Source of the DNA: Paraburkholderia agricolaris
GTDB lineage: Bacteria > Pseudomonadota > Gammaproteobacteria > Burkholderiales > Burkholderiaceae
DNA: 64,000 nucleotides
Assembly: GCF_009455635.1 (NCBI RefSeq)
Contig: NZ_QPER01000002.1
Span: forward strand, 1,240,001-1,304,000
Direction: 5' to 3'
In this document: in pieces, positions 18,098-28,433 of the stretch
How the letters are laid out: each line of letters starts with the position of its first letter
How positions within the stretch are numbered: position 1 is the stretch's first letter
Notes under the pieces: generated by a model
Database searches by the model: none
The model's input: only the letters and a program-made list of their open reading frames with translations
Told to the model about the DNA's origin: nothing
Program-made: the position numbers and the translations under genes

Positions 18098-19015
18098 TCA
18101 GTTCGAGTGCGCCGGATTGAGGGCGAACGCATAGCGTGTCGAGTTGGGGACGGCGTCGTTCGCCGGCGCGCTGGCGTCGCCCCCGTTGGCGGCGTTGTCC
18201 GCCTGATTGACCATGTTGCCGGCGGCGGCCTCGTCGAGCAGTTCGCGGGCGTCGTCGCCATAGAGTTTCTTGAGCAGGGCAGGGCTCAGCGCCGCGGAGG
18301 GGCCGTCGTAGACCACCTTGCCGCGACGCAGCGCAACCGTGCGCGGGCAAAATTGCATGGCGATGTCGACTTGATGCAGCGACACGAGCACCGTCAATTG
18401 ATGCTCGACGTTGAGCGTGCGCAGCATTTCCATTACACGGCGCGACGATTCGGGGTCGAGCGAAGCGATCGGTTCGTCGGCGAGTACGATGCGTGCGCGT
18501 TGCACCAGCGCTCGCGCGAGGGCGGCGCGTTGCTGCTGACCGCCGGAGAGATTGGCGGCGCGTTCGCGTGCATGGTCGCCGATGCCGACTTCATTGAGCG
18601 CGGCCATCGACAACGCCCGTTCCGCGGCCGGAAAGCGCCCGCTGAGACGGCGCCACAAAGGCAGCCGCGCGAGCGCGCCGATCAGTACGTTGCGCTCCAC
18701 CGAAAGCCGGTTCACCAGATTGAACTGCTGGAACACAAAGCCGATATCGCGGCGAATACTGCGCACCTCCCGTACGATGCGGCCGTTCTGCTGGATCGGC
18801 CGGCCGAGAATCGCGATCTGCGACGGCTGCGCATCCGAAGCCGTGAAGCCCGCGATATGCCGCAGCAGCGTCGACTTGCCCGAGCCCGAGGCGCCGATCA
18901 AGGCAACCATTTCGCCCGGTTCGACACGCAGATCGATTTCGTCCAGCGCCTTGCGGCCATTGCTGAACGTCTTGCTCAGGCGTTCGATACGGATTGCTTC
19001 CCGAATTGTTTCCAT
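18098..19015 (-). CDS. phnC: Phosphonate ABC transporter ATP-binding protein
   Basis: ATPase of 305 residues: Walker [11 protein letters not shown]-loop FVFQQFNL, signature [15 protein letters not shown], Walker B IVLADEP and switch His in VSLHQVD. The start at 19015 follows AAGGGG at the right distance; an upstream ATG at 19063 would add residues without homology to the family. The C-terminal ~45 residues (Ala/Asn/Asp-rich) form a tail longer than usual. A Pho box lies 167 bp upstream. Confidence 0.9.
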   Translation of the reverse strand: METIREAIRIERLSKTFSNGRKALDEIDLRVEPGEMVALIGASGSGKSTLLRHIAGFTASDAQPSQIAILGRPIQQNGRIVREVRSIRRDIGFVFQQFNLVNRLSVERNVLIGALARLPLWRRLSGRFPAAERALSMAALNEVGIGDHARERAANLSGGQQQRAALARALVQRARIVLADEPIASLDPESSRRVMEMLRTLNVEHQLTVLVSLHQVDIAMQFCPRTVALRRGKVVYDGPSAALSPALLKKLYGDDARELLDEAAAGNMVNQADNAANGGDASAPANDAVPNSTRYAFALNPAHSN

Positions 19016-19181
19016 AAGTACCCCTTGATGCATACGGCCATTGCCGGCATGTGTGGGGCCCATTCTAGGAAGCGTCTGTGACGGTTGAGTGAAGGCATCG
19101 CAACGTCTAGACGACTATATCTTCACGTGTCTTTTTTGCGTCGCCAGAAAGGCAGGAAGATGTCATTCGTTCGAATAAAAA

Positions 19182-19199
19182 ATGACACCCGCATGACAC
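19182..19199 (-). promoter_or_regulatory. Pho box upstream of phnCDE
   Basis: Minus strand reads GTGTCAT-GCGG-GTGTCAT: two identical 7-bp half-sites 11 bp apart, the exact geometry of PhoB sites (consensus CTGTCAT-N4-CTGTCAC). An inverted TGTCAT lies a further ~20 bp downstream at about 19161-19166. It implies induction of the importer during phosphate starvation. Confidence 0.75.
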
Positions 19200-19306
19200 G
19201 ATTTGCGGTGCGCGGCGCGGGTTTCGCATGATCGTGTGCTGCCAGGCTATATTGCTCCATTCAGTGTGCCGTCCCCAATAACCTTGCAGTTCCTTTCGAC
19301 GTCGTC

Positions 19307-20341
19307 ATGCAGCCTTTGAGCTTTCTTCCCGACAGTTTTGCGGAGTACGAAGATCTCAAGACGATCCTCGACCAGGGCAGCGCCAGCTTCGAGATTCGTA
19401 CCGTTTGCGAAACCACGGTGCGAGGGCGGCAGTTCGCCGTGCACACCGCGAGTATCGGCTCGACCGATCCGCTCGCGCCGGCAATTGGTTTTTTTGGCGG
19501 CATTCACGGGCTTGAACGGATTGGCTCGCAACTCGTGCTCGACTACATGCGCGCGCTGCTCGCCCGGCTGGAATGGGACGAGCTGCTGGTGCGGCAATTG
19601 CAGTCGATTCGTCTGATCTTTATGCCGATCGTCAATCCGGGCGGCATGTGGGCCGCCACGCGCGCCAATCCCAATGGGGTCGATCTGATGCGCAATGCGC
19701 CGCAGAATGCCGACGAACGCGTGCCGCTGCTCGCGGGCGGCCAGCGGGTGGGCGCATGGCTGCCCTGGTATCGCGGCCGGCCGGGCGACCCCATGGAACC
19801 GGAGGCGGCGGCGCTCCTGCAGGTGGTCGAAACCGAAATGGCCGCGCGACCCCTGAGCATTGCGCTCGACTGCCACTCGGGTTACGGCTGGCGCGATAGC
19901 ATCTGGTTTCCTTATGCGCGCACGCGCAAGCTGATGGCGCATCTGCCGGAAATGTACATGCTGAAGACCATGTTCGAACGCGCACATCCGCATCATGGCT
20001 ACGCGTTCGAACCGCAGAGCCACCAGTATCTGCTGCACGGCGATCTGTGGGACTTCGCGTACGACCGTACACTGGCGCCAAACATCCTCCTGCCAATGAC
20101 GCTCGAACTCGGTTCGTGGTTGTGGATCAAGAAGAATCCGCGCCAACTGTTTTCGCGCCAGGGCATGTTTAATCCGGTGAAGGCGCATCGCACCGCGCGC
20201 GTGCTGCGGCGTCATGCGAATCTCCTCGATTTCCTCGCGCGTGCGGCGTTCTCATCGCAACGCTGGCTGCCGCAAGGCAATCGTCGCGAGCAATTGCTGC
20301 AAAGCGCGACCGAGCATTGGTCCAAACCGGCAGTGTTATGA
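19307..20341 (+). CDS. M14-family zinc carboxypeptidase-like / DUF2817-type hydrolase
   Basis: 344 residues. Zinc-binding features of the M14 fold are visible: GGIHGLERIGSQ (H-x2-E, around residues 67-70) and the third ligand in LDCHSGYGWRD (His ~186). A late Glu in MTLELGSW is a candidate general base. This pattern matches the carboxypeptidase/succinylglutamate desuccinylase superfamily rather than digestive carboxypeptidases. Substrate unknown. It overlaps the next gene by 4 bp (ATGA), so the two are coupled. Cytoplasmic: no signal peptide. Confidence 0.72.
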   Translation: MQPLSFLPDSFAEYEDLKTILDQGSASFEIRTVCETTVRGRQFAVHTASIGSTDPLAPAIGFFGGIHGLERIGSQLVLDYMRALLARLEWDELLVRQLQSIRLIFMPIVNPGGMWAATRANPNGVDLMRNAPQNADERVPLLAGGQRVGAWLPWYRGRPGDPMEPEAAALLQVVETEMAARPLSIALDCHSGYGWRDSIWFPYARTRKLMAHLPEMYMLKTMFERAHPHHGYAFEPQSHQYLLHGDLWDFAYDRTLAPNILLPMTLELGSWLWIKKNPRQLFSRQGMFNPVKAHRTARVLRRHANLLDFLARAAFSSQRWLPQGNRREQLLQSATEHWSKPAVL

Positions 20342-21114
20342 GCACTTGGATTCTGTTGCGTGGATTGACGCGCGAAACACGCCACTGGGGCCGTTTGCCC
20401 GGCTTGCTGCGTGAAGCGGCCGGCACGGATCGCCTTTTGTTGCTCGACCTGCCGGGCAACGGTGAGTTCACCAGCTTGCGCGCCCCGGCTGGCGTGGAGG
20501 ATATGGTGAGCTTTGTGCGGATTGCTGCGCTGCAAACCGGGGCGCCAGGCCCTTATCGCGTGTTGGCGATGTCGCTTGGCGGCATGGTGGCGACTGATTG
20601 GGCGCAGCGCTATCCCGGCGAGATCGAGCGGCTCGTGCTGATCAATACCAGCATGCGGCCGTTCAGCCGCATGCACGAACGCTTGCGTCCCTCCGCATGG
20701 CCGGGCCTGGTGGGCGTGGCGGCTCACTGGCTCGATGCGCCGCGCGCGGAAAGCGGCATCCATCGGCTCACGTGCAATAACGTTGAAACGTTGGGCGCGG
20801 ATCTCGAAGCGTGGAGCGAAATTCGCCGGAGCGCGCCGGTGCGGCGGGGCAACGCGCTACGGCAGCTGTGGGCGGCTGCGCGCTTTAGCGCGGCGGCAAC
20901 GAAACCGCGTTGTCCGTTGCTGATTCTTTCTTCACGCGCCGACAAGCTGGTCAACCCGGTGTGTTCGGCGAAGCTCGCGGCGGCGTGGGGCGCAACGCAT
21001 CGCGAGCATCAGTGGGCCGGCCACGACCTGCCGCACGACGACCCGGCGTGGACCAGCGAACAGGTCGAGGCATGGCTGAAGCAGGAGGCCGGAGAATCGA
21101 AGGCCGTGCTTTAA
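20338..21114 (+). CDS. Alpha/beta-fold hydrolase
   Basis: 258 residues, starting at the ATG that overlaps the stop of the M14-type gene. Nucleophile Ser in the elbow VLAMSLGGMVA (AMSLG, a variant of GxSxG), acidic residue in SSRADKLV and His in WAGHDLPHDDP complete a recognisable triad. Substrate unknown; coupling to a metallopeptidase-like gene suggests a shared pathway. The following gene starts 147 bp away on the same strand. Confidence 0.8.
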   Translation: MSTWILLRGLTRETRHWGRLPGLLREAAGTDRLLLLDLPGNGEFTSLRAPAGVEDMVSFVRIAALQTGAPGPYRVLAMSLGGMVATDWAQRYPGEIERLVLINTSMRPFSRMHERLRPSAWPGLVGVAAHWLDAPRAESGIHRLTCNNVETLGADLEAWSEIRRSAPVRRGNALRQLWAAARFSAAATKPRCPLLILSSRADKLVNPVCSAKLAAAWGATHREHQWAGHDLPHDDPAWTSEQVEAWLKQEAGESKAVL

Positions 21115-21260
21115 ACAGAAGCCGCACGCATACCGGCAACGGGTATAACCTAAGTGCGCTTACGCATCGCTTTTCGGGGCGGCAGGCGCATAATCCCCGT
21201 TCAGACGATGCATGCGAATCGAGCGATACTCGCTATTGCCGCCCGCCAGGGGAGTTGATC

Positions 21261-24200
21261 ATGCAAGCAAAGAATGAAGAAGCCGTCACGCACCTGCTGA
21301 ACGATGTCTTCGAATTTGCGCGTGGGCGCTTGCCCGAGCCGACCTTCAAAGTCGTCGAACCTTTCTTGCGGCACTACTACGATTTCGTCGACGCCGACGA
21401 TCTGCAGAGCCGCGCGATCGCCGATCTTTACGGCGCGGCGCTCGCACACTGGCAAACCGCGCAGCGCTTCGTGCCAGGCAGCGAACGGCTGCGTGTCTAC
21501 AACCCGATACTCGAACAGCACGGCTGGCATTCCGATCACACGGTGATCGAGATCGTCAACGACGACATGCCGTTTCTGGTCGATTCGGTATCGATGGCGG
21601 TCAATCGCCTCGGGCTTGCGCTCCATTCAGTCGTGCATCCGGTGTTTCGCATCTGGCGTGATCCGGACGGCAGCATCGTGCGAGTCAGCCAGGGTGCCGA
21701 AGATGCCACCGACACGCGCTCGCAGCTCGCCTCGTTCATTCACTTCGAAGTCGACCGTTGCGGCGACGCAGCGAAGCTCGACGCATTGCGTGACGAAATC
21801 GCCCGGGTGCTGCGCGACGTGCGTGCCGCAGTGGAAGACTGGCCGAAGATCGTCGAACTCGCGCGTGTCACCGTCAAAGGCATGAAGGCCGGCGAAGCAG
21901 GGCCCGAAGGTGTGGAAGCCCGCGCGTTCCTCGAATGGATGGTGGCCGACCATTTCACGTTTCTCGGCCAGCGCGACTATGAGCTGGTGCAGCATGGCGG
22001 CGGCTTTGGCCTGCGCGCGGTGCCCGGCTCCGGCCTCGGCATTCTGCGCGATGAGTTGCGCCCGGCGGGGGCCGCCGAAGTCACGCCGTTGCCGCCGGCG
22101 GCCGCCGATATCATCTCCGGTTCGTCGCCCATTTTCCTCACCAAGGCCAATTCGCGCGCGACGGTGCATCGGCCCGGCTATCTGGATTACGTGGGCATCA
22201 AGCTGACGGGGGCGGACGGCAAGACGATCGGCGAGCGGCGCTTCATCGGCCTGTACACCTCTACCGCCTACCTGGTGTCGGCCTCGGAAATTCCAATCGT
22301 GCGGCGCAAATGCGCGAACATCGTGCGGCGGGCCGGCTTCCTGCCGAAGGGCCACCTGGCCAAATCGCTGGTGACGGTGCTCGAAACCTATCCGCGCGAC
22401 GAACTCTTCCAGGCCGACGAAGACCAGCTTTACGACATCGCGCTGGGTGTACTGCGTTTGCAGGAGCATCAGCGCACGCGCCTGTTCATACGGCGTGATC
22501 GTTTTGACCGCTTCGTATCGTGTCTGGTGTTCGTGCCGCGCGACAAGTACAACACCGATCTGCGGCAGCGTATCGCGAACCTGCTGACCGATGCGTTCAA
22601 CGGCGAAAGCGTCGAATTCACGCCGCTGTTATCGGAGTCGACCCTCGCGCGGATTCATTTCGTGGTGCATGCGAAGCCGGGCGGCATGCCCCAGGTCGAT
22701 ACGCGCGAACTCGAAGCGCGGCTCGTGCAGGTCACGCGCCGCTGGCAGGACGATCTCGCCGACGCATTGCTCGATGCATTCGGCGAAGAGCAGGGTAACC
22801 GCCTCTTGCAACACTATGCGGATTCATTCCCCGCTGGTTATCGCGACGATTATCCGGCCCGCACGGCGGTGCGCGATATCGAGTTGATCGAGCGCGTGCA
22901 GGGCAGCGAACGGCTCGCCATGAACCTGTACCGTCCGATCGAAGCCGGGCCGCGCGCGTTTCGTTTCAAGGTCTATCGCGCGGGCTTGCCGATTGCGTTG
23001 TCGCGCAGCTTGCCGATGCTCGAACATCTCGGCGTACGTGTCGATGAAGAGCGCCCCTATCTGATCGAAGCAATCGACGCCACGCCTGCGTGGATTCACG
23101 ACTTCGGCCTCGAACTCGCGGACGATGCTGAGTTCGACATCGAACGCGTGAAGGACCTGTTCGAAGATGCATTCGAGCAGGTGTGGACCGGCGCAATCGA
23201 AAGCGACGATTTCAACCGTCTCGTGTTGCGCGCGCAATTGAGTGCGCGCGAGGTGACGATTCTGCGTGCTTATGCCAAGTACTTGAGGCAGGTGGGCTCG
23301 ACATTCAGCGACGCGTACATCGAACGCGCGGTCACCGGCAATCCGGCGATTGCCCGCATGCTCGTGGAGTTGTTCATTGCGCGCTTCGATCCGGTACTCG
23401 GCGATACGCGGGAAGCTCGCGTCGACGGTTTGTTGAAGCGGATCGACAGTGCGCTCGATCAGGTGCCGAATCTCGACGAGGACCGGATACTGCGGCAATT
23501 CCTCGGCGTCATCAAGGCTACGCAGCGCACGAACTACTACCGCTTCGATGCTGAAGGCCATGCTAAACCGTATCTGTCGTTCAAATTCGATCCTGCGCAT
23601 GTCCCCGGTTTGCCCGAACCGAAACCGATGTTCGAAATCTGGGTGTACTCACCGCGAGTAGAAGGCGTGCATTTGCGCGGCGGCCGTGTCGCGCGCGGCG
23701 GTCTGCGCTGGTCGGATCGGCGCGAGGACTTCCGCACGGAAGTGCTCGGCTTGATGAAAGCGCAGATGGTGAAGAACGTGGTGATCGTGCCGGTCGGCTC
23801 CAAAGGCGGTTTCGTCGTGAAGAATCCGCCGCCGCAGACCGAACGCGACGCGTGGATGCGTGAAGGCATCGCCTGCTATCAGACTTTCCTGCGCGGCTTG
23901 CTCGATCTAACCGACAACCTCGCGGGTACGACGGTCGTGCCGCCGCCCGATGTGGTGCGGCATGATCCTGACGATCCGTATCTGGTGGTTGCCGCCGACA
24001 AGGGCACCGCCACCTTCTCCGACTACGCGAACGCGATCTCGCAGGAGTACGGTTTCTGGCTCGACGACGCTTTTGCGTCCGGCGGTTCCGTCGGCTACGA
24101 CCACAAGAAAATGGCGATCACGGCGCGCGGCGCCTGGGAGTCGGTCAAGCGGCACTTCCGGGAAATGGGCGTCGATACGCAGGCGACTGATTTCACGGTG

Positions 24201-26102
24201 GTCGGCGTCGGCGACATGTCGGGCGATGTGTTCGGCAATGGCATGCTGCTGTCGCCGCATATCAAGCTGGTGGCCGCGTTCGATCATCGGCATATCTTTC
24301 TCGATCCCAACCCCGACCCGGCCGTAAGCCTTGCCGAACGTGGGCGTTTGTTCGGCATGGACCGCTCCAGCTGGGCCGACTACGACCCATCGCTGATCTC
24401 GGCTGGCGGCGGCGTGTTTCCACGCACCGCCAAGACGATTCCGTTGTCCGCGGCGGTGCAGTCGGCGCTTGGCATCAGTGCGCCGGCGCTCGCGCCCGCT
24501 GAATTGATGCGGGCGATTCTGCAGGCGCCCGTCGATCTGCTCTACAACGGCGGTATCGGCACCTACGTGAAGGCGACCCGTGAAACGCATCTGCAGGTCG
24601 GCGACCGTGCTAACGATGCGATCCGCGTCAACGGCGCCGATCTGCAATGCAAGGTCGTGGCGGAAGGCGGCAATCTCGGTCTCACGCAACTGGGGCGTAT
24701 TGAGTTTGCGCAGCGCGGCGGCCGTATCAACACCGACGCGATCGACAACTCCGCCGGGGTCGACTGTTCGGACCACGAGGTCAACATCAAGATTTTGCTG
24801 GGTCTCGTCGTCTCCGATGGCGAAATGACCGGGAAGCAGCGCAATACACTGCTCGCGGAAATGACCGACGAAGTCGGGCTGCTTGTCTTGCAGGACAACT
24901 ATTACCAGACCCAGGCGCTCTCGATCGCGGGGCGCTATGGCGTCGAGTTGCTCGATGCCGAAGCGCGCCTGATGCGTTACCTCGAACGCGCGGGCCGCCT
25001 GAATCGCGTGATCGAGTTCTTGCCGACCGATGAAGAGGTCACCGAACGCCTGGCCGCGAAACAAGGACTAACCACGCCCGAGCGCGCGGTGTTGCTCGCC
25101 TATAGCAAGATGTGGCTGTACGACGCGTTGCTCGAATCGTCGATGCCGGAAGACCCGCTCGTCAGCGACATGTTGGTCGAGTACTTTCCAAAGCCGTTGC
25201 GGCAACGCTTTAGCGATCCGATGCAACGTCACCCGTTGCGGCGCGAAATCCTCGCCACCCACCTGACCAATGCGCTGGTGAATCGCGTGGGCTGCGAGTT
25301 CGTGCATCGCCTGATGGAAGAGACCGATGCGAAGCCCGGCGACATCGTGCGGGCCTGCATCATGGCGCGCGATGTGTTCGATCTCGACGACGTGTGGCGC
25401 AGCATCGACGCGCTGGACAATCGTGTCGCCGACGACGTGCAGGCACGCATGTTCGTCGAAGTGGCGCGGCTCGTCGAACGCTCGGCGTTGTGGTTCTTGC
25501 GGCAACTGCAATCGGGGGCGGTCAGCGACGGCGATGTCGCCGGCTTGCTCGCACGCTGCCGCGACGCGGCGCAACGCCTCGCGCCGCAATGGCCCGCGCT
25601 GCTGCCGGCCGCCGATCTCGAAGCGCTGTCCGAGCGGCAGCGCGTGCTGGTGGATGCCGGCGTCGATAGCGATCTGGCGGTGCGAATTGCCAGCGGTGAA
25701 ATCTCGGCGGCTTTGCTCGACATCGCCGAGGTGTCGTCGACCTGCGGGCGCGGTCTCGAACTCGTGGCGGGCGTCTACTTCGCGCTCGGCACGTTGCTGA
25801 ACTACAGCTGGATCAGCGAGCGGGCGGCCGCACTGCCGGCACCCACGCACTGGGACATGCTGGCGCGAGCCACGGCGCTGGCGGAACTCGCACGCCTGAA
25901 ACGCGCGCTGACCACGAGCGCGCTGGCCGATGCCGACGAGGCGTCGACGCCCGAGAGCCTGGTTCAGACATGGCGTGAGAAGCGCGCTGCGCAACTCGAA
26001 CGTTACGCGCGCCTGCTTGCCGATTTGCGGGCCACGGGCGGCGCGAGCTTGTCGATGCTGCTGGTGATCGTGCGGGAGATGGCGGCGCTCGAAAGGGCAT
26101 AG
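21261..26102 (+). CDS. gdhB: NAD-specific glutamate dehydrogenase, large (~180 kDa) type
   Basis: 1,613 residues, within the usual range for this class of NAD-GDH, which oxidises glutamate to 2-oxoglutarate and ammonium. The start at 21261 has GGGGAG 8 nt upstream. The long N-terminal regulatory region precedes the catalytic core, where RGGLRWSDR (glutamate site), KAQMVKNVVIVPVGSKGG (catalytic Lys region) and VGVGDMSGDVFGNGM (dinucleotide fold) are visible. The C-terminal ~500 residues are helical. It could supply 2-oxoglutarate from amino-acid breakdown, such as that at the gab and hydroxyproline loci. Confidence 0.95.
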   Translation: MQAKNEEAVTHLLNDVFEFARGRLPEPTFKVVEPFLRHYYDFVDADDLQSRAIADLYGAALAHWQTAQRFVPGSERLRVYNPILEQHGWHSDHTVIEIVNDDMPFLVDSVSMAVNRLGLALHSVVHPVFRIWRDPDGSIVRVSQGAEDATDTRSQLASFIHFEVDRCGDAAKLDALRDEIARVLRDVRAAVEDWPKIVELARVTVKGMKAGEAGPEGVEARAFLEWMVADHFTFLGQRDYELVQHGGGFGLRAVPGSGLGILRDELRPAGAAEVTPLPPAAADIISGSSPIFLTKANSRATVHRPGYLDYVGIKLTGADGKTIGERRFIGLYTSTAYLVSASEIPIVRRKCANIVRRAGFLPKGHLAKSLVTVLETYPRDELFQADEDQLYDIALGVLRLQEHQRTRLFIRRDRFDRFVSCLVFVPRDKYNTDLRQRIANLLTDAFNGESVEFTPLLSESTLARIHFVVHAKPGGMPQVDTRELEARLVQVTRRWQDDLADALLDAFGEEQGNRLLQHYADSFPAGYRDDYPARTAVRDIELIERVQGSERLAMNLYRPIEAGPRAFRFKVYRAGLPIALSRSLPMLEHLGVRVDEERPYLIEAIDATPAWIHDFGLELADDAEFDIERVKDLFEDAFEQVWTGAIESDDFNRLVLRAQLSAREVTILRAYAKYLRQVGSTFSDAYIERAVTGNPAIARMLVELFIARFDPVLGDTREARVDGLLKRIDSALDQVPNLDEDRILRQFLGVIKATQRTNYYRFDAEGHAKPYLSFKFDPAHVPGLPEPKPMFEIWVYSPRVEGVHLRGGRVARGGLRWSDRREDFRTEVLGLMKAQMVKNVVIVPVGSKGGFVVKNPPPQTERDAWMREGIACYQTFLRGLLDLTDNLAGTTVVPPPDVVRHDPDDPYLVVAADKGTATFSDYANAISQEYGFWLDDAFASGGSVGYDHKKMAITARGAWESVKRHFREMGVDTQATDFTVVGVGDMSGDVFGNGMLLSPHIKLVAAFDHRHIFLDPNPDPAVSLAERGRLFGMDRSSWADYDPSLISAGGGVFPRTAKTIPLSAAVQSALGISAPALAPAELMRAILQAPVDLLYNGGIGTYVKATRETHLQVGDRANDAIRVNGADLQCKVVAEGGNLGLTQLGRIEFAQRGGRINTDAIDNSAGVDCSDHEVNIKILLGLVVSDGEMTGKQRNTLLAEMTDEVGLLVLQDNYYQTQALSIAGRYGVELLDAEARLMRYLERAGRLNRVIEFLPTDEEVTERLAAKQGLTTPERAVLLAYSKMWLYDALLESSMPEDPLVSDMLVEYFPKPLRQRFSDPMQRHPLRREILATHLTNALVNRVGCEFVHRLMEETDAKPGDIVRACIMARDVFDLDDVWRSIDALDNRVADDVQARMFVEVARLVERSALWFLRQLQSGAVSDGDVAGLLARCRDAAQRLAPQWPALLPAADLEALSERQRVLVDAGVDSDLAVRIASGEISAALLDIAEVSSTCGRGLELVAGVYFALGTLLNYSWISERAAALPAPTHWDMLARATALAELARLKRALTTSALADADEASTPESLVQTWREKRAAQLERYARLLADLRATGGASLSMLLVIVREMAALERA

Positions 26103-26149
26103 CGCGACGAAGCGCGAGCGAGGGCCGATGTGCTGCATACGTCACGACA

Positions 26150-26171
26150 CCCGGCGCAAAACAGCGCCGGG
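26150..26171 (+). terminator. Hairpin after the glutamate dehydrogenase gene
   Basis: CCCGGCGC (26150-26157) and GCGCCGGG (26164-26171) with a 6-nt A-rich loop. There is no clear T run, so it is a terminator candidate or a 3'-end stabilising hairpin. Confidence 0.4.
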
Positions 26172-26258
26172 ATTGGACGCTTGCCACCTGGCATGTCCAT
26201 AATACGAACTCTTGCCAACTGAAAGCGCTCTGCAAACTCACGGAACCCCGCCACGACG

Positions 26259-27164
26259 ATGAAAGAAGAATCGCCGAAAGCCATCTTTTATGCGCTTGCC
26301 GCCAACCTCGGCATCGCCATCTGCAAGTTCGCTGCTGCCGCCTTCACCGGCTCCGGTTCGATGTTCGCCGAAGCCATCCACTCCACTGCCGACTGCGGTA
26401 ACCAGTTGCTGCTGCTATTCGGCCTGCGCCAGGCGCGCCGGCCCGCGAGCCCGTTGCATCCCCTGGGCGGCGGCCGCGAGATCAATTTCTATTCGTTGCT
26501 GGTGGCGTTGCTGCTGTTCTTTGTGGGCGGCGCGTTTTCGGTGTACGAGGGCGTGCATCGCCTGTTTGCGCGGGAACCTTTGCAGTACGCGTATGTAGCG
26601 CTTGTCGTACTGGGTGTTTCGGTCGTGCTCGAGACGCTTTCGCTGTGGGGCGCGATCAAGGAGATCCGTAGGACGCATCCCGACAAAAACCTGTGGCGCT
26701 GGTTTCGCGAAACGCGCGAGTCCGAACTGCTGGTGGTGGCCGGCGAGGACATTGCCGCGTTAGCGGGGCTTGCAATCGCCTTCGTCGCGGTGCTGCTGAC
26801 GATGGTGACCGGCAATCCTGTCTATGACGCTTTGGGTTCCATCGGCGTGGGCGTATTGCTGATGGTGATTGCGTGGCTGGTGGCGCGCGAAGTGAAGTCC
26901 ATGATCGTCGGCGAATCGGCGGGGCCGGAAGTGCGCCGCGCGATCGAGGCGCATCTGGGCGCCCGGTCGGAGATTCGCAGCATCATCAACATGATTACGC
27001 TGCAATGGGGCCGCCACGTGGTGGTGGCCGTGCAGGCCGAAATGATCGACTATGCCAGCGGCCGCGCGATGGTCGATGCGATCAACGTGATCGAAGCGGA
27101 CCTGCAGGCGGCGTTTCCGCAAGTGCGCTGGGTGTTTTTTGAACCGGACGTGCCGCGGGTTTGA
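26259..27164 (+). CDS. Cation diffusion facilitator (CDF) family transporter
   Basis: 301 residues. The first helix pair carries SMFAEAIHSTADCGNQ, where Glu/His/Asp form the metal site (H-x3-D type), and a second site lies in GEDIAALAGL (residues ~165-175). A cytoplasmic C-terminal domain ends in a ferredoxin-like fold. Substrate is probably Zn2+, Mn2+ or Fe2+, not predictable from the sequence. Single gene, convergent with the aldo/keto reductase (42-bp gap). Confidence 0.85.
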   Translation: MKEESPKAIFYALAANLGIAICKFAAAAFTGSGSMFAEAIHSTADCGNQLLLLFGLRQARRPASPLHPLGGGREINFYSLLVALLLFFVGGAFSVYEGVHRLFAREPLQYAYVALVVLGVSVVLETLSLWGAIKEIRRTHPDKNLWRWFRETRESELLVVAGEDIAALAGLAIAFVAVLLTMVTGNPVYDALGSIGVGVLLMVIAWLVAREVKSMIVGESAGPEVRRAIEAHLGARSEIRSIINMITLQWGRHVVVAVQAEMIDYASGRAMVDAINVIEADLQAAFPQVRWVFFEPDVPRV

Positions 27165-27206
27165 TGCATTGTCTTGCTTGCGGTGCCCGTCCGGTCCATT
27201 GACCGT

Positions 27207-28187
27207 TTATTGAAACCCGGTCACCGCGTGCGGCACATACAGTTCTTCCAGTCGGCGGATTTCGTCCGCGCTCAGATTCAGCGAGAGCGCGGCGACCGCA
27301 TCGTCCAGGTGATGCAGCTTGGTCGCGCCGACGATTGGCGCGGTGATCGGCTTCTTCTGCAAGACCCACGCGAGGGCCACCTGCGCTCGCGGCACACCGC
27401 GTTCCCTGGCAATCTCGCTGACGCGCTCGACGATCCGGCGATCCGCGTCTTCGGTTTGCGCGTATAAGGTGCGGCCGAACGCGTCGGTCTCCGAGCGTGC
27501 GCTTTCGGTGTTCCAGTCGCGCGTCAGGCGTCCGCGTGCCAGCGGGCTCCACGGAATCACGCCCACGCCTTCGCTTTCGCACAGCGGCAGCATCTCGCGC
27601 TCTTCCTCGCGGTACAACAGATTCACGTAGTTCTGCATGGTCACGAAACGCGTCCAGCCATTGCGTTCGGCTACATGCAGCGCCTTGGCGAACTGCCACG
27701 CGTACATCGACGATGCACCAATATAGCGCGCCTTGCCGGCTTTCACGACGTCGTGCAGTGCTTCCATGGTTTCTTCGATCGGTGTGCCGTAGTCCCAGCG
27801 GTGGATCTGATACAGATCGACGTAATCCGTACCGAGGCGCCGCAAGCTATTGTCGATTTCGGTCATGATTGCCTTGCGCGACAGGCCTGCACCGTTCGGG
27901 CCCGGATGCATGCGGCTATTCACCTTGGTTGCCAGCACGATTTCGTCGCGCTTTGCAAAGTCCTTGAGCGCACGGCCGACGATTTCTTCGCTGGTGCCGT
28001 CCGAGTAAACGTTGGCCGTGTCGAAGAAATTGATGCCGTGGTCGAGTGCCTGCTTGATGAAAGGACGTGCCGCTTCATCGTCGAGCGACCAGGGGTGAGT
28101 GCCGCGAGCGGGCACGCCGTAGCTCATGCAACCGAGACAAAGACGCGATACATCGAGGCCGGTGCGGCCGAGTTTCACATAATCCAT
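27207..28187 (-). CDS. Aldo/keto reductase
   Basis: NADPH-dependent carbonyl reductase of 326 residues, usual for the YajO/Tas-like branch. Tetrad residues: Asp and Tyr in NFFDTANVYSDG (~54-59), Lys in VLATKV (~86) and His in YQIHRWD (~130). The C-terminal APIVGATKLHHLDD binds the NADP phosphate. Natural substrate unknown. Cytoplasmic monocistronic unit; the start is supported by AGGAGCACC upstream. Confidence 0.9.
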   Translation of the reverse strand: MDYVKLGRTGLDVSRLCLGCMSYGVPARGTHPWSLDDEAARPFIKQALDHGINFFDTANVYSDGTSEEIVGRALKDFAKRDEIVLATKVNSRMHPGPNGAGLSRKAIMTEIDNSLRRLGTDYVDLYQIHRWDYGTPIEETMEALHDVVKAGKARYIGASSMYAWQFAKALHVAERNGWTRFVTMQNYVNLLYREEEREMLPLCESEGVGVIPWSPLARGRLTRDWNTESARSETDAFGRTLYAQTEDADRRIVERVSEIARERGVPRAQVALAWVLQKKPITAPIVGATKLHHLDDAVAALSLNLSADEIRRLEELYVPHAVTGFQ

Positions 28188-28433
28188 CGTGGTGCTCCTG
28201 GGTTGAAGCGCGCAAACGCGATGCGTGCTGAAGGTCCCCCATTATAAGAACGGCGGCGTTGACGCGCTGAGTGGCCGACGGGCCGCACGGGCATGCGGGT
28301 AGGCGGGAGTTCAGGCGCGGCGCATGAATTGCCGCAACACGTAGTGGAAAATAATTTCTTCGCATCTATACTTCTTTCGGCCTGAAGGCAGTCCCTCTCC
28401 CAATTTGCATCAAAAGAAAAAGGAAGGATCCCG

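Noticed and set aside
16211..19015. Complete phosphonate degradation locus
   Set aside because: Only the importer is present; no C-P lyase, phosphonatase or phosphite dehydrogenase gene lies in the window.
20910..21260. N-terminal extension of the NAD-glutamate dehydrogenase frame
   Set aside because: It overlaps the hydrolase gene in another frame and lacks family similarity; GGGGAG before ATG 21261 marks the real start.
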